This document shows, piece after piece, positions 6,809-13,901 of a DNA stretch of 26,027 nt. Both the position numbers and the translations under genes were made by a program. The stretch is from CAIVAT01 sp037139855 (lineage in GTDB: Bacteria; Bacteroidota; Bacteroidia; Bacteroidales; FEN-979). Every line of letters begins with the position of its first letter. Positions within the stretch are counted from its first letter, which is position 1. The DNA lies in NCBI GenBank assembly GCA_037139855.1, contig JBAXFM010000033.1:1-26027 (forward strand). Reading direction: 5' to 3'. Under the pieces are notes generated by a model. It ran no database searches. It was not told the DNA's origin and saw only the letters and a list, made by a program, of their open reading frames with translations.

Positions 6809-8406
6809 TTGAATTCTTTTATTTTGTAAAGTACAAAAGCAATTTCTTTATCCTGTTTGATTTTGTGGCATTTTATGCAAGCCACATTTTTGTGTTTTCC
6901 ATCCAACGGAAACAATGTTTTGTTGTGATCAAATTTTGTTGCCGGTTTGAATTGAACCATGTCATGACATCCGCTGCAATCAGTGGCTCCGTTGACTTCG
7001 AACTGTTTTACATGTTTATCGGGATGACAATTTTCACAATCGGTTGGTAAACCATTGAATTTTTGATGCGCAAACCCTTCTTTTTCCTTGTTGAAATGGC
7101 AGTCGCGGCAGGTCTTTTTTGCATGTGCGCCGGTAAGTTCGAAGTTGGTTTTCTGATGATCAAATGTAATTGAACTCCATTTGTTTTCGTTGTGACAATT
7201 TTCGCAACCCGACTCGGGATAAAATTTCTCACTGATAAAAGTCTGATGAATGTTTTTATGGCAATCGATGCAACGCTTTCCAATGTCTTTAAAATGCCAG
7301 TTTGTATCTGCTTTGCTGGTTTCTTTTTTATGACAGGCAAAACATGGGATGGCCAGATGTGCCCCCTTCAACTGAAATACACCGGCATTATGTTGTTCAA
7401 TCGTAAAGGTAAATTCATTGAATCCATTGACCGTATGACATTTTGAACAATCGGGAGATATGCCCTGTTTGGCGAATTGGGCTTTGTGGTAATCTGTGTG
7501 ACAATCGGTGCAAAAAGTATGTTTTAAAGCGTTGGTAAGTTTTGTTTTATGACAAAGCTTACAGTCCACCCGCTGATGTTTCCCTTCCAGTTTAAAGTTT
7601 GTTTTGCTGTGATCGAACCCCTGAACCCCTTTGATGATCATGCTGAATGACTCTCCGGTGTGACATTGGGTGCAGTTTTGTCCGAATTTGTTGTTGTGAA
7701 CATCTTTATGACAAGGGGTACAGTTATCAAATTTTAATCCTTTGAATTCCTGAAATTTCAATGCGTTTTTTGTCCCGATTTTATGACATCCGATGCATGC
7801 AACATCCTTGTGCTTCCCTGTCAGTTGAAATTTAGCATTGGCATGATCAAATTTTTTCGCTGGTTTAAATGCCACAAAATCATGACAATCGGTGCACGTT
7901 GCCGGGAGTGTTTGCTGATGGTAGTCTGCGTGGCAGGTTAAGCATGCCTGATTCAACCCAAGGTAGGTAAAACTTTTCTTTTTTATTTTCAGATCTGCGA
8001 TGTGATCAGATTTATGACAGTCGATACACTGTTTTTTAACATGTGCTCCTGTTAACGGGAATCCCGTTACGCTGTGGTTAAATTTTTCTTTTGAAAACCG
8101 GACGATTTGAAAATTTAATCCGTGGTGGTCGCTGTGACAGGTTACGCATTCTTTTCCTTTGATTTCAGGGGATGAATGGTATCCTTTTTTTAAGTCCACT
8201 CTTGCCTTCAGTTCAGTGTGACACTCCAGACATTTTTGGTTAGAAACTTTTTTTCCAAGGATGTGGCATTTGGTGCAATTTGAGAGCCCTTCGAGGTGGG
8301 AATGTACCTTTGATAACTCACCCGGAGAAATTTGTGCATAGCCTGAATTACAGGCCAGGAAAGTGAAAAAAACAATGATGAATATAAGGCTGGTTTTTTG
8401 ACTCAT
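6787..8406 (-). CDS. 20-haem c-type cytochrome built from three-haem repeats
   Basis: This 539-residue protein has a signal sequence (hydrophobic 7-18). Cleavage after GYA (24) is possible, and so is a weak lipobox at Cys19 (FLAC) that would make it a lipoprotein. I count 20 CxxCH motifs, from CTKCH (44-48) to CENCH at the very C-terminus. They fall in groups of three within repeats of about 75 residues, each containing F.H...T.F.LTGKH, C..CHK, C..CH.D.H and C..CH....FKPA. Histidines in FDH and GKH/GAH are likely distal haem ligands. It shares the repeat plan with the downstream 31-haem cytochrome but is richer in lysine and less similar between units. No enzymatic domain is visible. It probably relays electrons through the periplasm between the inner-membrane partners encoded upstream and the outer-membrane partners downstream. 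Confidence 0.9.
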   Translation of the reverse strand: MSQKTSLIFIIVFFTFLACNSGYAQISPGELSKVHSHLEGLSNCTKCHILGKKVSNQKCLECHTELKARVDLKKGYHSSPEIKGKECVTCHSDHHGLNFQIVRFSKEKFNHSVTGFPLTGAHVKKQCIDCHKSDHIADLKIKKKSFTYLGLNQACLTCHADYHQQTLPATCTDCHDFVAFKPAKKFDHANAKFQLTGKHKDVACIGCHKIGTKNALKFQEFKGLKFDNCTPCHKDVHNNKFGQNCTQCHTGESFSMIIKGVQGFDHSKTNFKLEGKHQRVDCKLCHKTKLTNALKHTFCTDCHTDYHKAQFAKQGISPDCSKCHTVNGFNEFTFTIEQHNAGVFQLKGAHLAIPCFACHKKETSKADTNWHFKDIGKRCIDCHKNIHQTFISEKFYPESGCENCHNENKWSSITFDHQKTNFELTGAHAKKTCRDCHFNKEKEGFAHQKFNGLPTDCENCHPDKHVKQFEVNGATDCSGCHDMVQFKPATKFDHNKTLFPLDGKHKNVACIKCHKIKQDKEIAFVLYKIKEFKCENCHH

Positions 8407-8450
8407 GATCAGGTATTATATTAATCTTTTTTAGCTCACGCAGAAACGAA

Positions 8451-9785
8451 CTATTTATGTTTTAAAACAGCTTCGCCAAATTTTTTAGTAATAGTAATCC
8501 CAACTTTTTGTAAAAATTGAGTGGGGAGTTCTCCTCCGGCAAAAATATAGATCAGATCATTTTTAATGCTCAACTCCTTCTCCTCACCAATGGTGGTAAC
8601 GACTACGGCATCCTTTTCGATTCTGACCGGGTTTGTGTTAAACATAACGCTGACACGACCTTCGTGCATGGCTTCTTTGATTTTTGAATTGTTTTTTGGT
8701 TTGATCCTGCTGAACGCTTCACCACGATAGGTGAGGGTTACCTTGTTCTGATCGGCCAGTAACAGGGCCGATTCAATGGCCGAGTCACCTCCGCCAACAA
8801 CCATTATATCTTTACCATGTATTTCTTCAGCTTCTAATAGCCGGTAGGCTACTTTTTCAAGTGTTTCACCCGGAACACCCAACTTTCTGGGACTCCCCCT
8901 TCGGCCTATTGACAGCAATACTGCACTGGTAGTGTATTGCTCGCCTTTCCGGGTTTCAACTTTGAAATGCCCGTCTTCAGGAATAATCGCCTCAACTTTT
9001 GTGTTTTCCTGAATGGTAATGGTGTTTTTAGATAAAACATTGTTCCAGAAACTAAGCAACTCGGTTTTACTCGTTTCCGACAACTTTACCTTGCCATGCA
9101 GGGGAACATCCATGGCTGAGGTCATCACGATTTTTGACCGTGGAAAGGTAAATACGGTTCCCCCGAGGGTGTCCTGTTCAAGTGTCAGGAATTTGAGCTG
9201 ATGTTTTTTTGCATTCAGCGATGCAGAAATACCGGCAGGTCCAGCGCCAATGATAATCAGATCATATGTGGCGTTGTGGTTTTTTTTGAGTGATTTTACA
9301 ATGTTGTCAACAGCCTGCCTGCCTTGCTCTACCGAATTTTTAATCAACCCCATGCCTCCCAATTCACCTGCAATAAATACGCCGGGAACATTGGTTTCAA
9401 AGTTTTGGTTCACATGCGGCAACTCAACACCTCGCTTCTCCGTCCCGATGCATAGCGTAATTGCTTGAGTAGGGCAAGCGTGAAAACAAGCGCCATGGCC
9501 AACACAATGCGATGCATTGATGGTGGTTGCTTTTCCATTTCTTATTCCCAGAATATCCTTTTCCGGGCACGCGGCAATACAGGCGCCGGTTCTGATGCAG
9601 CTGCCTTCATCCACAACAGGATGAAGAGATACCGGTTCGTACATGCCATCCAGTTTGGCCTGGACAATCTTTGCTTCTACTCTTTTTGACTCGCGCTTTT
9701 GTTTACGAAGATAAATGATGACAACAATCAGGCAGAGCAGGATTGCCACTGAATAGGCCGCAACTTTTTCGAAAATTAGTTCCAT
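8451..9785 (-). CDS. Membrane-anchored ferredoxin-flavoprotein, thioredoxin reductase-like with permuted order
   Basis: This 444-residue protein has one N-terminal membrane helix (about 4-26) and a ferredoxin-like domain with two CX5CX3CP motifs (Cys63/69/73 and Cys94/100/104). A segment FETNVPGVFIAGELGG (129-144) follows, then an FAD Rossmann motif GAGPAG (180-185) and a second nucleotide motif GGGDSA (331-336). It lacks the CxxC redox pair of true thioredoxin reductases. The segment ending a TrxR-type FAD domain is placed before the GxGxxG, and the protein stops where that segment would normally come. Each ferredoxin motif lacks the second cysteine of CxxCxxCxxxCP. It probably passes electrons between NAD(P)H and the adjacent haem protein; direction is unknown. 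I prefer ATG 9785, one base past the upstream stop, over GTG 9809, which overlaps that gene. Confidence 0.8.
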   Translation of the reverse strand: MELIFEKVAAYSVAILLCLIVVIIYLRKQKRESKRVEAKIVQAKLDGMYEPVSLHPVVDEGSCIRTGACIAACPEKDILGIRNGKATTINASHCVGHGACFHACPTQAITLCIGTEKRGVELPHVNQNFETNVPGVFIAGELGGMGLIKNSVEQGRQAVDNIVKSLKKNHNATYDLIIIGAGPAGISASLNAKKHQLKFLTLEQDTLGGTVFTFPRSKIVMTSAMDVPLHGKVKLSETSKTELLSFWNNVLSKNTITIQENTKVEAIIPEDGHFKVETRKGEQYTTSAVLLSIGRRGSPRKLGVPGETLEKVAYRLLEAEEIHGKDIMVVGGGDSAIESALLLADQNKVTLTYRGEAFSRIKPKNNSKIKEAMHEGRVSVMFNTNPVRIEKDAVVVTTIGEEKELSIKNDLIYIFAGGELPTQFLQKVGITITKKFGEAVLKHK

Positions 9786-9786
9786 A

Positions 9787-10656
9787 TTAAAAGATCCAAC
9801 GGTAACCAAAAACTATCGTAACAGCTACATGAATAATCATGATAATCAACATCACCAGCGCAAAAGGCAGATGCGCTACATGCCAGTATTTGAACAGGTT
9901 CTGCATAATCACCAGGCTTTCGATCCTTCTGTTTAGTGAAATATCACTTCTAACCAGGTCTAATACTTGTTTCTGCTGTGGTTTGGTAATTTTGTTTCGC
10001 TTGAGAACTTTTTTTACGTTGCGAATTGTTTTAAGGTCATCGCTGTATTTTCTGATATAGCGTATAAGAAAGTTTGAATGATAAAGTTCGACCTTTCTCT
10101 TTGTCGAATCAACAATAACATTATAGCTTTCATCATCCAGGGCCACCAGTTCTTTAATTGTGTCACCGATGTTGCTCTTGAGCTCCCGTACTTCATTTAA
10201 ACTCAATTCCCGGCCTTCTATTGTTCTTGGAATTTGAATATATATAAATCTGCCTATGATCCCGCTAAGGAAAACCGCTACCATGCTCCAGAAGCTGATG
10301 GCTACCAACCCTCCGAATTTAAAGGAAGTATGGAAAAGTACAAGAATAGGCCCCAGTGAACACAGAAAAATGTGAAACTCAAGCCAGTGTTTCAGTAAAC
10401 CCAGCCGGATCAATGCCCTGAATCGCTTTCGAACCATGTAAACGGAAACACCAATGATCATCAGGAACGAACCGATAATACCCAAGCCATGGCCCCATAC
10501 ACCACTGGGCTTCAGTAGTTCATGATTTGGATGAAAGAACCTGTCTTCGATACCAAGTCTGTAATAAGAAAATCCGATATAGGTTACCGTGACAAGCGCT
10601 GCCAGTACAATAGCAGAAAAAATCAGAATGTAGATGAAATGTGCAACCTTAGACAT
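9787..10656 (-). CDS. Haem-b-type inner-membrane protein, first gene of the cytochrome cluster
   Basis: This 289-residue protein has about five membrane segments (8-30, 54-74, 92-110, 117-140, 258-284). A long soluble helical stretch (about 145-255) lies between the fourth and fifth. Histidines sit in or at the ends of the helices: His56 in WGHG, His90 and His95, His109 in LFHTSF, His259 and His262 in YWHVAH, and His276. They are candidates for bis-His haem b ligands, as in cytochrome b561 or ferric-reductase-like proteins. I know related membrane proteins encoded next to the same flavoprotein type in other bacteria, but not a named function. It would transfer electrons between quinone or the flavoprotein and periplasmic cytochrome c. 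It has a promoter of its own at 10713-10745 and is followed by the flavoprotein gene after one base. Confidence 0.7.
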   Translation of the reverse strand: MSKVAHFIYILIFSAIVLAALVTVTYIGFSYYRLGIEDRFFHPNHELLKPSGVWGHGLGIIGSFLMIIGVSVYMVRKRFRALIRLGLLKHWLEFHIFLCSLGPILVLFHTSFKFGGLVAISFWSMVAVFLSGIIGRFIYIQIPRTIEGRELSLNEVRELKSNIGDTIKELVALDDESYNVIVDSTKRKVELYHSNFLIRYIRKYSDDLKTIRNVKKVLKRNKITKPQQKQVLDLVRSDISLNRRIESLVIMQNLFKYWHVAHLPFALVMLIIMIIHVAVTIVFGYRWIF

Positions 10657-10712
10657 TGTTTTAGAATGTTATAGATTTTTACGAATCTGGTAGATTAATC
10701 GATTTGATACGG

Positions 10713-10745
10713 CAAAATTAAGCATTAGAGGGCTTAATTACACAA
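10713..10745 (-). promoter_or_regulatory. Promoter of the redox cluster
   Basis: On the minus strand TAATTTTG (10713-10720) fits the -7 consensus and TTG (10743-10745) the -33 core, with a 22-base spacer. The start of transcription would be near 10705, about 50 bases before the ATG. The 112-base gap after aroE and this promoter suggest the cluster is a separate unit from aroE. Confidence 0.5.
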
Positions 10746-10768
10746 GTTGCCATCAATTGAGAACAGTT

Positions 10769-11521
10769 CTAAATACTAAAAATCCGATAAGATAAGTCCG
10801 CCTGGTTTTGCAACATCTGGCTCCCATTCATGGTTTGAGACTTCATTGCTTTGCCACGTCTGATGAATTCTGTCTCTTCCGGATTGTATATCAGATCATA
10901 CAAAAAATGGGCTTCAGTAAGATGAAGATAGGGGATTGGCGGGAATTTTCCGGTGTCGGGAAACATCCCCAGCGGGGTGGTGTTAATAATCAGCAGATGC
11001 TCTCTGATCAAATCAGGGGAGAGGTCATGATATGTAACAATTCCGGGTCCGGTATTTTTGCGGGAAACAAACGTATATGTGATGTTTTTCCCGTTCAGGG
11101 CATGAGCCACTGCTTTTGCTCCGCCTCCGGTTCCAAGAATCAACGCTGGTCCCTGGGGGATTTTGACAGAGAGTGTCTGAAGAAATCCGGGCGCATCGGT
11201 ATTGAATCCTTTTGTCAGAATCATCCCGTTTTTCCGGATAATCCTGATCGTATTCACAGCGCCGATGGATCGGGCTGTGTCGTCCAGTTCATCAAGGTAT
11301 GGGATAATTTTTTCTTTATAGGGAATGGTAACATTCAAGCCGGCCAGCGCAGGAAACTTTGCCAGGAGTCCTTGGAATTCATTCAAACTTTCTAAAGGAA
11401 ACAGGCGATATTCTTTTCCGGCTTCGCCTGTTGATCTGAACTTTTCATTGAAATATCCTGCTGACCATGAATGTCCCAGTGGAAACCCTATCAACCCAAA
11501 TAACAGTTTTTCCTGCTCCAT
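10769..11521 (-). CDS. aroE: Shikimate dehydrogenase
   Basis: The 250-residue enzyme reduces 3-dehydroshikimate to shikimate with NADPH in the aromatic amino acid pathway. Visible motifs are the shikimate-binding LIGFPLGHSWS (10-20), GLNVTIPYKE with catalytic Lys69, Asn90 in GAVNT, Asp109 in FNTDAPGF, the dinucleotide loop GTGGGAKA (130-137) and the C-terminal NGSQMLQNQA. It is slightly short for the family but complete. It follows the phosphosulfolactate synthase-like gene after 28 bases, so it is probably the last gene of a three-gene operon. Confidence 0.95.
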   Translation of the reverse strand: MEQEKLLFGLIGFPLGHSWSAGYFNEKFRSTGEAGKEYRLFPLESLNEFQGLLAKFPALAGLNVTIPYKEKIIPYLDELDDTARSIGAVNTIRIIRKNGMILTKGFNTDAPGFLQTLSVKIPQGPALILGTGGGAKAVAHALNGKNITYTFVSRKNTGPGIVTYHDLSPDLIREHLLIINTTPLGMFPDTGKFPPIPYLHLTEAHFLYDLIYNPEETEFIRRGKAMKSQTMNGSQMLQNQADLSYRIFSI

Positions 11522-11549
11522 GCTGCTTCCCGGTTATTTCGCCATTTCG

Positions 11550-12338
11550 CTATTTCGGCTGAAACTTCTTGAATTTTGCCGGTAAAAAACTGAAAAAGGT
11601 ATCTCCGCGCAAGCCTAGGCGCAAGGTTTCAAGAGGGATGAGATCAGCGGGCGCAATATTTCCAAGATTTACATTGGCGCCGAAATTTTTGATAAACCAC
11701 ACTTGTTGTGCTTTCAATGGAGCTTCCCAAAGTAACTTGTCTCCCTGAACCTTTGCCAGAATTTTATTGATCAGGGCTACGTGTGCTTTTCCGGTTGCCC
11801 GGTATATGCCAACATTGCCGCTTTCCCTGGCTTCCCCAATTACCTTGAATGCACCAGCTTGCAACTCTTTTTGCATCATTTCGATCCACCGTCCGGGCGC
11901 AATGATGATTCCCGATTCTTTGGAGCCAACTTCAGAAAGAACGGTGTATTTTCTGGCCAGTTGATGGATATATTCGCATTTAACATCATGTTCCATGGCC
12001 ATCGATCCATCAGAAACCTCAACAGTATCAAGGCCCAACTGGTCGATGTACCGGAGATAATCGTCAAAAAGATTTCTGACCACAAAGGCCTCAAACAAAG
12101 TGCCACCAGCATATACCTTGATGTTTGCATCGTGGTAAACCTTCACTTTTTCTTTGACTTTATTGCCAACCAGCGATGTTCCAAAACCAAGTTTAACGAA
12201 ATCGGCCAGATGACCTGCTGTTTCAATAAAGTCTTCTGCCTCCCGAACACTTAGGCCTTTGTCCATCACCATCGCAATCCCATTTTGTCTGGGTTTGGTT
12301 GTACGGTCGGGCAGGAATGTGAGGTTACTTTGAGTCAT
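11550..12338 (-). CDS. Phosphosulfolactate synthase (ComA) family protein
   Basis: The 262-residue protein matches the ComA family, whose archaeal and bacterial members join sulfite to phosphoenolpyruvate to give (R)-2-phospho-3-sulfolactate, the first step of one coenzyme M route. Family motifs visible are KPR (15-17), DKGL (26-29), KLGFGTS (49-55), GGTLFE (78-83), VEVSDG (106-111), SEVGSK (135-140) and GEARESG (168-174). The barrel is complete. No comB, comC or other coenzyme M genes are nearby. In Bacteroidota the product might feed sulfonate or sulfonolipid synthesis, but that is inference, and the substrate may differ. It lies between the TPR gene (20 bases) and aroE (28 bases). Confidence 0.85.
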   Translation of the reverse strand: MTQSNLTFLPDRTTKPRQNGIAMVMDKGLSVREAEDFIETAGHLADFVKLGFGTSLVGNKVKEKVKVYHDANIKVYAGGTLFEAFVVRNLFDDYLRYIDQLGLDTVEVSDGSMAMEHDVKCEYIHQLARKYTVLSEVGSKESGIIIAPGRWIEMMQKELQAGAFKVIGEARESGNVGIYRATGKAHVALINKILAKVQGDKLLWEAPLKAQQVWFIKNFGANVNLGNIAPADLIPLETLRLGLRGDTFFSFLPAKFKKFQPK

Positions 12339-12358
12339 ATGATGGAAGTTATGGTTGT

Positions 12359-13765
12359 TTAATCTTTTTTAAGGGATTCAATCAGTTCTATAACCTGCGG
12401 ATGATTTTGTGCTTCAGGAAAAGTTGAAAACAGACGTTTGTGGCCTTCATGGTCCATTCCCATGGCTTTGGACATGGTATCATTGCCTTGTTGCGGTTTT
12501 CCCATCATGAAAAGATAGTATGCCATTCCGAAATAAAAATCAGCATTCGTTTCATGATATTGTAATCCATCCAAAAGCACAGCATACCCTTTTTCATAGT
12601 CTTTCTGATCGGCGTATACTACTGAAAGATCAAGCCAGATGTCGGTATCTTCAGGATCAAGTTCAATCACCTTTCGGTAAGAACTGATGCCTTCGGTAAT
12701 TTGTGATAGTTTGATCTGTATGTCGCCAAGAATAAACCAATATTCAGGAATAGCAGGGGTAAGTTTGATGGCTTTAAGAATGAAAGGCAACGCTGATTGC
12801 GGTTTACCTAATTCATCATGCGAGATCCCAAGGCCCAGCCAGGCATCTGCAAACTCAGGGTCGAGGGCAATGGCCTTGTTGTAATATTCAATGGAAGCAT
12901 CAAAGTTCCGGAGCTTTTCGTAACACTCAGCAATATAATAATAGGTTACCGGCTCGGCATCCTCATAAAAAAAGGTTTCAACATAGGTTTCAATGGCTTT
13001 GTCAAAATTACCGATGTTGGCATAACAATTGGCTTTGTTGAAATAGGCGGATGAAAAAGTATCGTCAATCGCCAGAACGAAATCGTATGCATCAATGGCC
13101 TTTTCATACAGGTCAATGTTGCTGTAGGCGATGCCAAGGTTAAACCATGCGGCCACTGAATAAGGCTGGCTGTCGAGAAAAGTGCATAAAAAATTGATAC
13201 TGCGGTCAGGCTGCTGTGAGACTTCACAGCAAAAGGCAAATTCGTATAATGCAGCGTCATTCTCCGGATTCAGTTCAAGCGCTTTGAGTAAAAACTCAAT
13301 GGCCTGATCATATTTTCCAATGTTCTCATATTCGAATGCAATGCTGGAATAAATATCGTCAAGATAATCAGCGCCATCAATGGCCTTTTTATATTCTTCA
13401 ATGGCTTTTTCGGGCTTTTCGAGCTGACTGTAAAGGTTTCCTTTCGCCAAATGTAAATCGCTGTCTGCAGCATCGGCATGTTCAATCTCTTTTAAAATGC
13501 GCAAGGCTTCCCGATCTTTCTTCGCATTTACCTGGAATTGTGCCAGTTTTACTAAAATGGAGGTAGAGCCAGGGTGTTGATCCAACGCCTGGTGAATGGT
13601 CAGAAAGGCCTTCCGTTGTTCGTTTTTGAAAAAATAATATTCGATAATCTCTTCAAATTCAGCAATATCAAAGAAGAAATGCTGATCCTGCTGGATCATC
13701 TTCTCAAATCGCCCTACCAAAGATAAGGTTTCGCCGTCAAAATATGATTCAAAAGGTTCTTCCAT
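12359..13765 (-). CDS. TPR repeat protein
   Basis: The 468-residue protein has an acidic N-terminus and then continuous 34-residue TPR units to the end, for example EKAIEEYKKAI, DQAIEFLLKALELNPEN and EKAIDAYDFVLAIDDTF; I estimate about ten units. No signal peptide or membrane segment is seen, so it is likely a cytoplasmic scaffold or adaptor. The reading frame stays open upstream to 14230, but that part is the antisense of the mutase gene and reads as low-quality sequence. I chose ATG 13765 (MEEPFESYF), which has a -7 box upstream. It is probably cotranscribed with the two genes downstream. Confidence 0.85.
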   Translation of the reverse strand: MEEPFESYFDGETLSLVGRFEKMIQQDQHFFFDIAEFEEIIEYYFFKNEQRKAFLTIHQALDQHPGSTSILVKLAQFQVNAKKDREALRILKEIEHADAADSDLHLAKGNLYSQLEKPEKAIEEYKKAIDGADYLDDIYSSIAFEYENIGKYDQAIEFLLKALELNPENDAALYEFAFCCEVSQQPDRSINFLCTFLDSQPYSVAAWFNLGIAYSNIDLYEKAIDAYDFVLAIDDTFSSAYFNKANCYANIGNFDKAIETYVETFFYEDAEPVTYYYIAECYEKLRNFDASIEYYNKAIALDPEFADAWLGLGISHDELGKPQSALPFILKAIKLTPAIPEYWFILGDIQIKLSQITEGISSYRKVIELDPEDTDIWLDLSVVYADQKDYEKGYAVLLDGLQYHETNADFYFGMAYYLFMMGKPQQGNDTMSKAMGMDHEGHKRLFSTFPEAQNHPQVIELIESLKKD

Positions 13766-13786
13766 TTCAGAGTTTATCCACTTTTG

Positions 13787-13794
13787 CAAAATTA
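13787..13794 (-). promoter_or_regulatory. -7 box for the TPR-comA-aroE operon
   Basis: TAATTTTG on the minus strand lies about 22 bases before ATG 13765. The -33 element is unclear. It supports the chosen start and would leave a leader of about 15 bases. Confidence 0.4.
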
Positions 13795-13855
13795 CGAAAA
13801 AAACAGATGTCAGTAATTTGACCTTCCGGCAGTTTTTATTTATTTTCAAACAGTG

Positions 13856-13887
13856 TTGAATGATAACTTGGAAATCTTTTACATTTG
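13856..13887 (+). promoter_or_regulatory. Promoter of the phosphoglucosamine mutase gene
   Basis: TTG (13856-13858) and TACATTTG (13880-13887) match the -33 and -7 elements with a 21-base spacer. The expected transcript begins only about ten bases before the ATG at 13902, so the leader is very short. Confidence 0.55.
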
Positions 13888-13901
13888 CCTGAAAATATTG
13901 T

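Noticed and set aside
2000..10656. Canonical MtrCAB or NrfA nitrite reductase operon
   Set aside because: The cytochromes have 20 and 31 haems in three-haem repeats with no catalytic haem motif such as CxxCK, and the barrel is too short for MtrB.
10808..11395. Open frame of 195 codons on the plus strand
   Set aside because: It is antisense to aroE, which has all its family motifs, and the translation resembles no protein.
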